Source: Leishmania mexicana MHOM/GT/2001/U1103 (taxonomy: Eukaryota; Euglenozoa; Kinetoplastea; Trypanosomatida; Trypanosomatidae). Taken from it: a DNA stretch of 64,000 bases. The notes beneath the pieces are model-generated. The model had not been told where the DNA came from. It searched no databases and worked only from the letters and a program-made list of their open reading frames with translations. This document shows positions 20,074 to 30,548 of this stretch, in pieces; within the stretch, counting starts at the first letter, position 1; every line of letters starts with the position of its first letter. The stretch is from NCBI RefSeq assembly GCF_000234665.1, contig NC_018321.1, positions 162,594 to 226,593 of the forward strand, in the 5' to 3' direction. Both the position numbers and the translations under genes were made by a program.

Positions 20074-20558
20074 AACACAGTGCACTCACCCAAAAGAAAA
20101 GACAGCGCGTCAGCGAAGAGAAAAAGTAAACAGAGGCGGCACCACGCAGGAGAAAGCAGCGAGGAGGAGGCAGCGGCGTCTAAAGCCCAGCCAAGCACAC
20201 ACACACACACACGCGCACGCACACGCACACGCACGTGCCTGAACAAAAAGGGCAAAGCAGGCAAGCCATGAAACAGAAGGCAGGGAAACAACATGGAAAG
20301 CCACAACGCACCCGCCTGAGCTTCGACAAGTTCGACCCAGCGGGGCTGGAGAGGAAAAAGAGAGATGGAGGCATGCACACAAAATAGAAACGTCCAACAC
20401 ACACACACACACACATGCACACACATGCACGGAAGCAGTCTGTGTCTGTGTGTCTGTGTGTGTGTGTGTGTGCTTGGAGAAGGTGGAAGGAGAGGGAGGG
20501 GGTGGGACGGGGTGATAAGGCGAAGAACAAAACACGTTCGAAAAAACTGAAAAGAGCG

Positions 20559-20617
20559 ACGCCTCCGACAGCACAACGCCCTCCCCCACCTCGTGACGCC
20601 TCCGACAGCACAACGCG
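20559..20617. repeat. Short direct repeat
   Basis: GACGCCTCCGACAGCACAAC appears twice, about 37 bases apart, within intergenic sequence. It is probably a local duplication. Confidence 0.7.
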
Positions 20618-21090
20618 CGGCAACACACGGTGACAGAAGTGCCGCAGAGAAAAGGTGCGCTCTAAAGCGATGAAGCGGCATCGCACGCAAGCGCCCGCGA
20701 GTATTTAGAGAAAGGCAGCAAACTGGGGGGGATGGGCAGGCACGAACGCATACGCACAGAAAAACATCACACAATGCCATCAGCAGGGCCATCCGTGTCA
20801 GGCACCGACACCGCTCCCCCACCTTCCTTTTCCCCTACGCCCTTCGCAAGCCCGTCATCCGTATCGTGGTGCAGGTGCGTCAGAACAACAAGAGAGAAGT
20901 TGGGGCACGGAGAGGGAGAGGGTGAGGGAGAGGGAGAGGGAGAGAGAGAGGGGGGCGGGGAGGAGGACGAGGAGCAAGAGGAGGAAGCACAAGGAAGACG
21001 AGGCAGTGTCAAGACGGAGTGGCGCTGATGTATTTGTGAAGTCCTTCTCGTCCATTGTGATGAGTCCTCTCAGACTCGCCTCTTGACACC

Positions 21091-21106
21091 ATATATATAT
21101 ATATAT
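21091..21106. repeat. (AT)8 tract
   Basis: Sixteen alternating A/T bases between genes. Confidence 0.85.
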
Positions 21107-22194
21107 CGCCCCTCACTCCACAGCCCCCCCCTTTCCATTCACTGCAGCATGGCTGCCCGTGTTGGTGTCTCGGTGCATTGCAGTGTGTGTGTGGTGGGGA
21201 GGGTACCTCTCGGGGGCAGCCATCCACCTGAACAGGAAGAAGAGTACGATCATCGGGTGCATAAACCGCACACCCATACACACACATGTGCGTGCACACA
21301 CAGTGATACACGTATGTGCACTCCCATAAAACTGCGCACAGAGATGGAGGGAGAGGCGAAACGAAAGCGTGCTCTTCCTCGCTACTCGATGAACCCAACA
21401 CAACACCAAGGCAAGCACGGGTGCACATAGAGGACAGGGAGAAGACCGAAAGAAGCAGAGGAGACGACGTCATTCATTTTTTTTTCTGTGTGGCTGTGTG
21501 TGCGTGTGCGTGACTCTACACTTGCTAAGCTCAACCATCTAAGAACCAAAACGACCACTCCCTCTCTCTCTCGACAGTCACGCAAAGAGGCGGTGAGCAA
21601 GACAGAGGGGAAGACACGCACGCACGCACGCAAGGGAGGGGGGAGGGGAGGCGAGATATAAAGAAATGGAAAAGGGAAGGGAGGGAGGGGGAGGGGGGGA
21701 GGGGGGGGGTCACGAAGCACCGATGAGGCGTGCGTTAAAAGAGAGAGGGAGAGACAGCGAGAGACAGCGAGAGGGAGGGGCACACACACACACAGACACA
21801 TAGAAAAAAAAGAAAAAGAAGGCAAAAATGCGCAAGAAGCCACGAGAGGAGCGTCAAAGGAACGCGTACAGAGAAGTCAAGTCGATTTACCGGTTTCCCA
21901 ATGGATATCATCCTCCCTCACTCTCCACTCCCCCTCCCCTCCCCCCACTGCCGATTTTTTGTTGTTTGGTTTCCTTGCCGGAAGCCCTCCCACCTCGCCC
22001 GCCATCGACCAACGTGAACAACACAAACGTAGACAAACCACAAGATATTCCGGATTGCATGCAGGAGGGGGGAGAGGGAGAGAGCCACGTCACGTCACGT
22101 CACGTCATGTCACACCCTCGCTCTTTCTCCCCACGAGAGACTGCTTCTTTCGTTCGTTATTTCTTCGCATCCGTTTGTAGTAAAGTCAGCAGCA

Positions 22195-22222
<28 letters not shown>
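22195..22222. repeat. (AC)14 microsatellite
   Basis: Uninterrupted AC repeat of 28 bases, followed by AGAC units. Confidence 0.9.
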
Positions 22223-22227
<5 letters not shown>

Positions 22228-22374
22228 GACACATGCGCAAGGAAAGCCGTCAGCTGGGAACGACATGGCACAACACAACATGGCGATGCATGTGTGCTTA
22301 TATAAATACCATATAAAAAAAAAACGGAACTTCGGAAGAGAAACACAGCAGGTCCTAGCACAGACGCATGCAGA

Positions 22375-22990
22375 CAACCTCGGCTCACCCGGCCCTCTGT
22401 GTTGCACGGCGGCTGAGCCCTGGGCGCCTTGGACGGCCCTTCCTACCGTCAAACCGGGGTCACGGGTCTAACGGGCTCCCCTCGTCCTTCCTCGCCCTTT
22501 CTTTGCATGTGTGTTGCGCGATCGGCGCCAGGTAGACCTCGGCGCGCTGCATGCCTTTATCCAAAGCGGGCCGCATCCATAGTCCCGCTCGAGGGCGGGG
22601 GCGGTGGTGTCCGTCGTGTCGCTAGTAGGGGCTGGCCTACGTGCACGCCAGGTGAGTTCAAGGAGGTGTTTGGTCGGTCTCAGGGGTCAGGACCCTCGGA
22701 GATGCTGCGTCTCTGCCTGTGTGCCGTGTCTACTGCCTTTTTTATCCTTTCATATGTTTATTGAATCATCGACACGATTCGGGGCGAGCCCGTGCAGGTG
22801 TGATCACCACGACAGCAGGTCTCTTCGGCAAGGCGCCAGTTCAGCTCTGTCTGCGGACACCACGAGTCCGCAACCGTACCTCCGAAGGGGGAGGGGGAAG
22901 GAGGGGACAGGATGTGCAGGTTGCTTGGCTTCACCACAAAGAGTGGGCACTGGACCCGGTGTGTGATAGCGCGGAAAGGTGAACCGGACT
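22375..22990. other. Intergenic block of ordinary composition, possible decayed retroposon
   Basis: About 0.6 kb that lacks the repeats filling the sequence on both sides and has mixed, complex base composition. No long frame or protein similarity is visible. A decayed short retroposon (SIDER1 or DIRE type) or another conserved UTR element is possible; I found no match to the SIDER2-like copies in this window. Confidence 0.3.
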
Positions 22991-23031
22991 CAGCATGGTC
23001 GGAGTTGACACAAAAGTAAAGTGGAAGGGCA

Positions 23032-23046
23032 ATATATATATATATA
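23032..23046. repeat. (AT)n tract
   Basis: Fifteen alternating A/T bases close to the right end of the ordinary-composition block. Confidence 0.85.
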
Positions 23047-24334
23047 GGAAGAAGGACATGACGTAAGAAGAGGAGCAGCGGCCCAAAGATAGATAGAACA
23101 CACACACGTGCGTGCATGCACGCAGACAACCACCATCGCTTACGAAGACAGAAAATCAAAACAACGGAAAAGGAAACAGAGCAAACACGCGGTGGGAGAA
23201 TGGATAGGGAGACACACACACACGTAAAAGCGCACGCCTACATACACATGTATATGCATAGCACCGATCGAAGTCTTCCCACGCGTCAGTGATGGACGAT
23301 GATGCTGGGTGGGAGGGAGGGAGGGAGGGAGGAGGGGGGGGGCATAAGTATTCGTGGTGGGGTGTCGATCATCATCCGGCCAGGCGTCCAAACCGCACGC
23401 ACACACGCACAGCAACAAATATAAAGAGAGGAAGAAAACGACAAGAAGGGGCACGAGCACGATCAAAACTCCGTCGCATTGAGGGAGAGGAGGGAGGCCG
23501 AGGCGGAGGCCAGAGAAACACGGGCGTGCACAACCATCCCCCCGGCCCCCACCCGCCTGTGCGTTCTGGCACACGCGCGCGCGAGAGAGAGGGAGAGAGG
23601 GGAGGAGAACGAAGAAGAGCCACGGAAGTAAATAATAATAATAGCGAAGAAGCACGTAAGCTGGATGAGAAGAGCATCATCATCATCAGCACCGTCGCCA
23701 GCACGCACGCGCGCAGACGCGTGCACCGGCTGGCCGGCACATTTGCGAGACGCAACGAAGCCAAAAGTGAAACCAGAAGAAACACGTTAGAGGACACGCG
23801 CACACGCGCACAAAAGAGCACCCTTTATTCCACGCCTTTCCCTACTCCCTCACTCTCGCCCCACTCGCTCCCTCGTCCTCCCCCTTTGGAGGATCTCCCT
23901 CCACCCGCGCACGAGCAAAGATATGCACAGATGCACACACAACACCGTCTCGGCGCTCTACGAGGAAGGAGAAGCAGCAAAACATAGACCCGTGAATGGG
24001 CGAGTGAGCGGGCGTTGGCGTGTACGTTGAGCTCGCACAGAGAGAGAGACAGAGAGAGTGGCAGGGGAGCACAGGGAAGAATGGAGGTGGTGGCTTTGCG
24101 TCTCGAGACAGCAGTTGTGCATCATCACCTCCCGCAGAAACCGGAGCGTCCGCATGGCGATGTGCCTCTGGCCCGCCTGCCTACCGATGCGTATGTGCCT
24201 ATTGCGCTTGGGGGAGGAAGGGACTTGCGCAGGTGAACCCCATCCTCTCCACATCTCCTCCCGTCGTGCTCGCCTATGGTCACTCGCTTGCACTTCACCG
24301 ATCTCTTCGGTCAGAGACCATAGCAGCGCCTCAC

Positions 24335-27300
24335 TCAGTACTTCCGCGTGGGGCGGGCACGCTGCTGCTGGGTATTGTCATTGCCGTTCGCAGCCACAAC
24401 CGCCGACGCGTCACGCTGGTGGTAGCCATTTCCGTTGGCGGCAGCGTGAGCAGCTGCGTCCTGACCGTTCGACCGGAGCGGCGTGGAGCCTGAGTTGTTG
24501 CGATTTGAGGCTGACGCGGAGTTGTTGCGCTGCTTGATCAGCCCCGATGGGCGCCGCGACGTCGACGCACGCGTCCTCTTTGCGGGGGCCGGCTCGGGGA
24601 CGGGCGCGGGCGCGCTTGGCACTTGGCTCGCGTTCTCTTCTTCGATGAAATCAATCTCCGCTGCCTCCGCGGAAGCATGTGTGGCCGTGGTCAGCACCAG
24701 CGTCTCATCGTCGGTCTCCTCAGGCCTGGTGGAGCCTTCGCCGAAGCCCTCCTGGTGGGCCTGTTGCTCCGGCTCCTCCTGCGGAGGCGGGCAGCAAGCT
24801 TGGGCGCTGCTGGGACGCCTTGCCGAGCGCGCACGCACAACCAACGGCGAGTCGGTCGCGCACTCAGGCTGAAGAGTCGCCAGGGGCACGCGCAGGGGTG
24901 GATAAGGCATCGGGGTCGGTGCAGGCGTCTGCGAAGCGGGCCTGCGTGACCCCGCCCACTTCTGCTTCTTGTGCTGCTGGCGCTGCTTCTTTTGCGGCTC
25001 CTGCTGTAGGCTGCTGCCCTCATCATTCCAGTCGCTCACCCACGGCGGCCGCGCCTCAAGGGGGATCGATCGCGGCTTGGCGGCAGCAGCGCCGCGAGAA
25101 TAAGACAGCGACGGCGCGGGCGACCGGCGATGCGATGTGCGGGTGGACGTGGAGATGGAGGGGGTGTGTAGGGCGGTGGCCGACGACTCGGCCACCGCGC
25201 CAGAGCGGCCCATCGCCGCAGCGACGTCCTGCGCCGTCATCGGTTGCTCGTGAACGTGGCTCACCGCCTCGGCTTCTGCGTGTTCGCTCTGGTGCTCGCA
25301 CGCACCCTCGCTGTCGTTTGGGTGGTGAGCGTCCACGAAACCCGCAGTGGCTTGGTTGCCGCCGGAGCCGTCGTTGGTGTCGGACGTGGCTGGCTCCGCT
25401 TTGCACGCCGCCGACCCAGGAGAGTTTGCTGCCCGTGCCGCACCACGCGAGGCCATGCTACGCGACGACGTCGCACGGCGGCTGTCTATGCTGCTTGCCC
25501 GGCGAGAGACGGCGCAGCGAGGCAGGACAGCGGCTGACATGCTCCGGTCCCAGCAGTGCAGCAGGTGTTCCGCCTTTGTGTTCATGTCGCTGCAGTCGGT
25601 CCAGAAGCGGCGCAGCGACGCCGTGTATGGGCCATGGCACACGTTACTCGCCAGTAGGTCCTCCACGCGTTCCATGAAGTCGACCGCCTGCGCCTTCACC
25701 TCAAAGGCGTACTCCATGGTGTCCCGGTCCATGAAGTAGTGCTTGTGATAGCCCGTGATGGCCTTGTCCAACTTCGGCTCCTCGCGCACGAGGAAGGTGT
25801 AGATGCGAATACGCAGCACATCAAAGTACTCCACAAAGGCGCGCAGCTCACCTTGAGCAGCGAAGGGCACGAGGTGACGCCTGCCGAGGTGGCCCGCCGC
25901 CGTGCCGCCAGCCCAGTGGTGCCCGCTGTTCGCGAAGAAGAGGCCCCCGTCGCTCTGCCCAGGCGTGCTTGCGGAGAAGGAGCGAGCACGCTGGCGGGTT
26001 AAGGAGCGCATCTCGCTCCATGAAAGGGTGTGGGCGGTGGCGCGATGCAACGTACTGCCGCGACGCCCACTCACGCAAGAGACGGAGCGGACCCCGGACA
26101 GCGCGGCACCACCGCTAGCACACCCCGACCGCAGCGCCCCTGCAGTGGTGGTGTCCGCACCCTCCTCGCCGTCGTCCGTATGAGGGTTGAGCGACGGCAT
26201 CGCGAAAGCATCGCCCGTGTCGCTGTGCGCGGTGTTGCACCCCACGCCAGCAGCAGTCGGGGGCTCGGCCGTCAGTGGCACCGGTTCCTCGTAGAACTCG
26301 TTGCTTAGCAGAGCTGTGAAGAGGGAGTGGTCGCCCATCACTGGCAAGTGAGTGGCGCCGGAGGTGGCGCAGGCCTCCTCTATGAACGCCATCAATTCCG
26401 GCGATGCCGCCTCAAGCCCCGAGTTCAGCAGTACCGCCTCCGATGTGTTGTCGATGATGATGTAGAAATTCTCAGGCAGGCGGTTGGCGGGCGCACCGGC
26501 CTCGCGCTGCGACTCCACCAGCGCATGGATCGCCTCCTTTGCCGCCTCCACGTCACCCGGGCCGTAGACGGCACCGCCGCAGCACTCGACTGCGCGCCAG
26601 TAGCGTGTCGCCGCAGCATCCGTGAAGAAGAAAAAGATGCGGTTGGAGAACAGGTCGGCACGGGAGCGGTTGATCATGGCGGTGGACGGGATGGGAAAGA
26701 GTGAGAAGGGACAGGTGTCCGACTCAGGGCGGAGGTATGTGGTGGAGGTGGGGTGAGCTGTGCAGCGCACCGGCACCTCGAAGCGCGACGGCGCCGGCAG
26801 CGTGCTCAGCGGCGCCGCCGCGTTCTTCGCCACCGCCGCGAACCACTCGAACACGTACGTTGGCTGCACGATGGAGTAGCCGTAGGAAAGGGCAGCCAAG
26901 CAGTTCGTGCTGTCGTTGAGCTCGGCAGCGCAGTACAGCTGCCCAATCGGAATCGCCGGCGCCTCGTGCGAGGGCATCGGCTCATCCACAAGAATCGCAC
27001 CTAGTTGGCGGAACATGCGACGCAGGTCATTCATGTAGTCCTCGGGGTAGGCACTACGCTCGATGCCGACCATCAGCGGGCGGTAGCGAAAAGTGCCGCG
27101 GATGCCATCACCAAGATATAAGATGTCGCCGTCGTGAGCGATCGCCGAGTCGCCCGCGTTCAGGATCGTCTCACCAACACGTACTTCAGCGTCGCCCTTC
27201 GTGGGTAGGGCCGTCACACGCACTACCAGCTTGCAGCCTTCACCGTCAGCTTCGGTGGGCGCATCAGAGACCCCGCCGCGCTGCTCCCCCGGCGCGTCAT

Positions 27301-27541
27301 TGGCCGCAACGTCGCTATCGTGCCCATCTTCTGACGCTGTGCGTGCGGCTGCCTCCACCTCGTGGGCCGCCTCTTTTTCATGCAGCACCGTCACGGACAC
27401 GTGCTCGTCCGAGACACCTTCGTATGCTAGGCTTATATCGGTCACCGCGTCCTGGCCGAGAATGTACGGTTTACGGATCACCAGGGAGTAGTATGGTGCC
27501 GACCGGCACGGCGAGGTTGTCGAGATCTCGAGCGCGTACAT
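24335..27541 (-). CDS. NBS1: FHA-BRCT protein, candidate NBS1/nibrin
   Basis: 1068 residues from the Met at 27541 (MYALEISTT). A Met at 27769 is in frame, but the 76 residues it adds are Pro/His/Phe-rich and span a likely splice acceptor, so I prefer the inner start. Order: FHA-like domain (about 1-155) with YILGQ, then VSDEHVSV, then GTFRYRPLMV; BRCT-like segment (about 165-245) ending VQPTYVFEWFAAV; second BRCT-like segment (about 290-410). This order, and the FRYRPL step into the first BRCT, match nibrin, the regulatory subunit of the MRE11-RAD50-NBS1 complex for double-strand break repair. In the FHA core Ser44 and His47 remain, but Gln30 replaces the expected Arg. A low-complexity insert (about 55-105) splits the FHA. 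A helical segment near 620-740 and a Lys/Gln-rich stretch near 850, a possible nuclear signal, follow. I see no clear MRE11- or ATM-binding motif at the C-terminus. Confidence 0.75.
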   Translation of the reverse strand: MYALEISTTSPCRSAPYYSLVIRKPYILGQDAVTDISLAYEGVSDEHVSVTVLHEKEAAHEVEAAARTASEDGHDSDVAANDAPGEQRGGVSDAPTEADGEGCKLVVRVTALPTKGDAEVRVGETILNAGDSAIAHDGDILYLGDGIRGTFRYRPLMVGIERSAYPEDYMNDLRRMFRQLGAILVDEPMPSHEAPAIPIGQLYCAAELNDSTNCLAALSYGYSIVQPTYVFEWFAAVAKNAAAPLSTLPAPSRFEVPVRCTAHPTSTTYLRPESDTCPFSLFPIPSTAMINRSRADLFSNRIFFFFTDAAATRYWRAVECCGGAVYGPGDVEAAKEAIHALVESQREAGAPANRLPENFYIIIDNTSEAVLLNSGLEAASPELMAFIEEACATSGATHLPVMGDHSLFTALLSNEFYEEPVPLTAEPPTAAGVGCNTAHSDTGDAFAMPSLNPHTDDGEEGADTTTAGALRSGCASGGAALSGVRSVSCVSGRRGSTLHRATAHTLSWSEMRSLTRQRARSFSASTPGQSDGGLFFANSGHHWAGGTAAGHLGRRHLVPFAAQGELRAFVEYFDVLRIRIYTFLVREEPKLDKAITGYHKHYFMDRDTMEYAFEVKAQAVDFMERVEDLLASNVCHGPYTASLRRFWTDCSDMNTKAEHLLHCWDRSMSAAVLPRCAVSRRASSIDSRRATSSRSMASRGAARAANSPGSAACKAEPATSDTNDGSGGNQATAGFVDAHHPNDSEGACEHQSEHAEAEAVSHVHEQPMTAQDVAAAMGRSGAVAESSATALHTPSISTSTRTSHRRSPAPSLSYSRGAAAAKPRSIPLEARPPWVSDWNDEGSSLQQEPQKKQRQQHKKQKWAGSRRPASQTPAPTPMPYPPLRVPLATLQPECATDSPLVVRARSARRPSSAQACCPPPQEEPEQQAHQEGFGEGSTRPEETDDETLVLTTATHASAEAAEIDFIEEENASQVPSAPAPVPEPAPAKRTRASTSRRPSGLIKQRNNSASASNRNNSGSTPLRSNGQDAAAHAAANGNGYHQRDASAVVAANGNDNTQQQRARPTRKY

Positions 27542-27566
27542 CCCTTCACTAATTCTACCGCCGCAG

Positions 27567-27579
27567 CTGCTGTAAAAAA
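27567..27579 (-). promoter_or_regulatory. Predicted spliced-leader acceptor for the NBS1-like gene
   Basis: On the minus strand CCC and six T bases are followed by ACAGCAG, placing AG at 27571-27570 and 27568-27567. This gives a 5' UTR of about 25-30 nt. The tract is short, so the site is only a candidate, but if used it excludes the upstream Met at 27769. Confidence 0.35.
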
Positions 27580-28686
27580 GGGTTTTGTTATGGATGCAGG
27601 ACGCTGGATGCGGAAGATGGAGGGTCCGCAGCCGTGTACCGGCTGAGCAAAAAGGCAAAGGGGTAAAGACGAGTGGTGGCGGAGATCCGTGATGATGTGG
27701 CGCTGTCGTCCCCGTCAACCCGAATACGCAGCAGAAGTCAACAAGGATGGGAAAGAAAGAGGTGAACAAAGCAGGAGGGGCGGGGCGTTGGGAGGCCGCG
27801 CGGCTTCTGCGGACGATGCGAGCTGACGATAGTGCCGCTCCTGCTTGAGGGGATGGTCAACCGAATAGTAAATGTGTGTATGTGGCTAAAGGGGGAGGGG
27901 AGGAGGAGGAGAGCAGAATGCGGTGCGCCAACGCCCTACACGACAACCGCGGAGGAGAAAGCACCCACAAGACGACGAAGGAGGGTGGGTGGAAGAGAGG
28001 GAGGCTGTGAGAGCACAGAAGGGCAAGGGAGAGTGCGGTGGTATGCGAGGGGTCGTTGGAGTGTGTGATGTATGGTGGGGGGTAGGAGGGGGTTGGAGGA
28101 GGAGGAGGAGGGGGCCCGATCTGTGATGAGCAAAACAGAAACGAATCGAGCGAGAGAGCGAGTGGAAAAAGGGAGGATGCGTTACAATCTCTTGTTGCAG
28201 GAGCTGGAAGGACACGGTTGCAAGCGAGTTGGGAGAGAAGGGGGAGGGGTGAAAGGGGGAGGGGGGCAGAGGAGAGGTCCCATGTCAGCTCTGATGTCTT
28301 GCATCTCGTAGGTGCGAAAAAAAAAGACCGTGCCTGCTGTCAGCGAGTCCCGTTTTCCTGCTCGTCCTTGTCTGCGCGTGACCCTCACGGCGTACCTTTG
28401 CGCGGCGAACCGGGCGCGTCACACGTAGTGCATGAGGAGAGAGAGAGAGAAAGGCACCGCGACGTGCTCACCCACGCGCGTACAGCTCTTCACAGGTGCT
28501 TTAACATTTCTGTGTCTTTACGGCACACACACGAGAGAGATGGTTAAGGAGGACGTCGTGGAGGGTAGGAGAGGAGCGGTGGACCTTCAGTATAGTCGAT
28601 GGGGAGCCCGAGGAAAGGTATGCGCGCCCCCTGCAGCTGCGCCGCACGCACCGCGCACACGCCGACATACGTGAGCGAATGTGTCG
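27580..28686. other. Intergenic region between methyltransferase and NBS1-like genes
   Basis: About 1.1 kb. The plus strand is purine-rich at 27890-28110 and 28230-28275, i.e. polypyrimidine in the transcript. Probably 3' UTR of the methyltransferase gene plus the 5' flank of the NBS1-like gene. No gene seen. Confidence 0.45.
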
Positions 28687-30357
28687 TCACCGCTGCTGCT
28701 TCAGCTCCTTCATCCGCTGCAGCAACTCCTTCATGCGCGCGAAGAGAGGAAACTTGAAGCGACGAGTCGCATCCGCGGCGAGCTCCTGCAGCGGCACCTT
28801 CTTTGCCTCAACCGTGCGATACGCCTGAATGCACTCCGCCATGGCGGCTGCGTAGGGAACATTGTACGGGGCGACGGCAGATGAGGACTGCTGACCGCTT
28901 GCACATGCCGCGTTGGTATCCACGTCACCAGCAGCTGCCGTGTCGGTGGGAGGAGAGGAGAAGGGCGACTTCTGCAGCGCGAGCGCCGCCAGCTCCGCCT
29001 CTCCCTCTTCTATCTGCCGCGCCAGAAGCTCCATTTCGTCCAGCCGCTCGGCCCGCTCCCGCTCATTCATTGCAATGGCGTTCGTTGCCTCGGCGACTTG
29101 TGCCTCGATGGCAGAGGTGGAAGAGCCCGCGGCAGCCGGGATGACGGGAGACGCGTCGTGCTCAGCGGTGTCGTTGTGATGCTTGGATGCCTCCCTCAGC
29201 AGAGTCAGCTCCTTGCTCACCTTTACCCGCTGGTGACGCAGTTTCATCTGCACGTCCATGTGGCGCTGCATCGCATCGATGGAGCTCTTGAAGGTGTCCA
29301 AATTCGCGCGAAGGCGCAGACATACATCATACTCGAACCCAAAGCTCTCAGCTGCTACAGGTGCCGCCGCCGCCGCCGAATCGGCGCTGGTGCCAGCCAC
29401 AGTCCTCTGCTGCACCTCGGTCGGTGGCACGTTGCCCTCCGGGTACATGGTGAGCCCCTCCGGGATGTGCCCCCACTCCATCTTCTCGATCGGGATCGTG
29501 TCCCAGTTCACGGCGTTACGCTCCGCCTCTGCGCGTTCCTTGGCCTCCGGATTTTGCGCGAGCTCGTTGTCACGCTCAAAGGCGGCAGTGGGCAGTCGCT
29601 CTTCGCCCTCACGCTTGCGCTGCGCCATCTGCAGCGCGAACTCCTTCTCCGAAGAGCGCAGGTCGTTTGCCATCCGGATGGCTGCAGTCATCTTCGCGTC
29701 CGCCTCGGGCAGCTCCGCGTTCGGCTGCGCGAGACAGGTGGGCTCGTAAGAGAGGAAGCACACGTACTGGTACGTGAGGTGCTCCACAACGGGGTAGAAG
29801 GCGGCAATGAAGAGCGGGCGATCGAGCAGGTTCTCCAGCATTGTGTGATTCTCCAGCACCGTCGTGAAGAGCAGCTTGCCGCCCTCCTTGAGCAGCAGCT
29901 TCGCTGTCGTCGCGTAATGCGCCCACACATCCGCCGTGATGAATGGCGGATCGGCGACGACGTAGTCGAAGGCAGCCATGTACTGAATCGGCACCTGTTC
30001 CGGCTGGTGAAAGTCGTAGTGCACGTAGCACGGGTCGCTGGCCCACTGGGCGTCGTACTCGAAGACGCGACTGCTGCGCCGGAGCTGCGTCATCCGCGCC
30101 TCGTCCTCGGCCATCTCATCGCCGCGGCGCTCGTCCAGTGCGAAGAAGAGCGACGGGGTGGATAAGAAGGCGCAGGCGGCGGCGTGATGACACACCTCTC
30201 GTACAAGGTGGTGGATCGTGCTCCTGGAGTACCAGTACTGGTTGAACTCGGACTTGATGTGCGCGGCGTTGAAGGCGCTACGCGAGGCACCCGATGCACC
30301 AGCCACAACAGCAGTGACAGCGCCGCTGAGGGAGGGGTTGCCCTGACTGTTCGACAT
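28687..30357 (-). CDS. eEF1A lysine methyltransferase-like protein (EEF1AKMT1/EFM5 family) with long C-terminal extension
   Basis: 556 residues from the Met at 30357 (MSNSQGNPSL); a Met at 30405 would add 16 residues. Residues about 35-205 resemble the EEF1AKMT1/EFM5 family, which methylates a lysine of elongation factor eEF1A using S-adenosylmethionine: FNQYWYS near 38-44, CAFLSTPSLFF near 62-72, RVFEYDAQWA near 97-106 and the catalytic-type motif DYVVADPPF at 131-139. The family is usually a little over 200 residues, so the 350 residues that follow are an extra part. They contain charged coiled-coil stretches (about 210-260, 350-400, 420-470) and end in a Lys/Arg-rich helix (KELLQRMKELKQQR). 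The extension may bind a partner. eEF1A as substrate is inferred from the family only. Confidence 0.78.
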   Translation of the reverse strand: MSNSQGNPSLSGAVTAVVAGASGASRSAFNAAHIKSEFNQYWYSRSTIHHLVREVCHHAAACAFLSTPSLFFALDERRGDEMAEDEARMTQLRRSSRVFEYDAQWASDPCYVHYDFHQPEQVPIQYMAAFDYVVADPPFITADVWAHYATTAKLLLKEGGKLLFTTVLENHTMLENLLDRPLFIAAFYPVVEHLTYQYVCFLSYEPTCLAQPNAELPEADAKMTAAIRMANDLRSSEKEFALQMAQRKREGEERLPTAAFERDNELAQNPEAKERAEAERNAVNWDTIPIEKMEWGHIPEGLTMYPEGNVPPTEVQQRTVAGTSADSAAAAAPVAAESFGFEYDVCLRLRANLDTFKSSIDAMQRHMDVQMKLRHQRVKVSKELTLLREASKHHNDTAEHDASPVIPAAAGSSTSAIEAQVAEATNAIAMNERERAERLDEMELLARQIEEGEAELAALALQKSPFSSPPTDTAAAGDVDTNAACASGQQSSSAVAPYNVPYAAAMAECIQAYRTVEAKKVPLQELAADATRRFKFPLFARMKELLQRMKELKQQR

Positions 30358-30372
30358 TGTGGACCGCGAAGA

Positions 30373-30395
30373 CTTACAGAGGGAGGGAGTCGCGT
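30373..30395 (-). promoter_or_regulatory. Predicted spliced-leader acceptor for the methyltransferase gene
   Basis: The minus strand reads CTCCCTCCCTCTGTAAG, with AG at 30374-30373, only about 16 nt before the preferred start codon. If used, it rules out the Met at 30405. Confidence 0.35.
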
Positions 30396-30517
30396 ACACG
30401 TACACACGCTCGGCAGTGATGGCGATCGAGCGAGCACAAGCGAGACAACGCGAATCACCGTAAAAATAAACACAGAAATAAGGAGCGCAGTGGAGGCGAT
30501 GTACACACGCGCATAAA

Positions 30518-30535
<18 letters not shown>

Positions 30536-30548
<13 letters not shown>
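30536..30548. repeat. (CT)n-(TA)n compound microsatellite end
   Basis: Alternating T/A bases directly following a CT repeat that starts near 30518, about 180 bases upstream of the methyltransferase start codon. Confidence 0.8.

Larger units (their letters stand above)
18555..24334. other. Long intergenic region between the NBS1-like and RING genes
   Basis: About 5.8 kb, the longest gene-free stretch in the window. It is mostly simple sequence: CA/GT runs, purine-rich tracts such as 20930-20950 and 21620-21710, G runs and CTG/CAG runs. It also contains a 34-nt inverted repeat (19890-20073), (TA)n tracts at 21091 and 23032, a (CA)n repeat at 22195-22222 and a block of ordinary base composition at about 22375-22990. 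A minus frame of 404 codons at 19608-20822 is rich in Cys/Val/Leu from repeats and I do not accept it as a gene. Confidence 0.5.

Noticed and set aside
19608..20822. 404-codon minus-strand frame
   Set aside because: Cys/Val/Leu-rich translation of GT and CTG repeats in UTR-like DNA, with no recognisable motif; it overlaps the inverted repeat.
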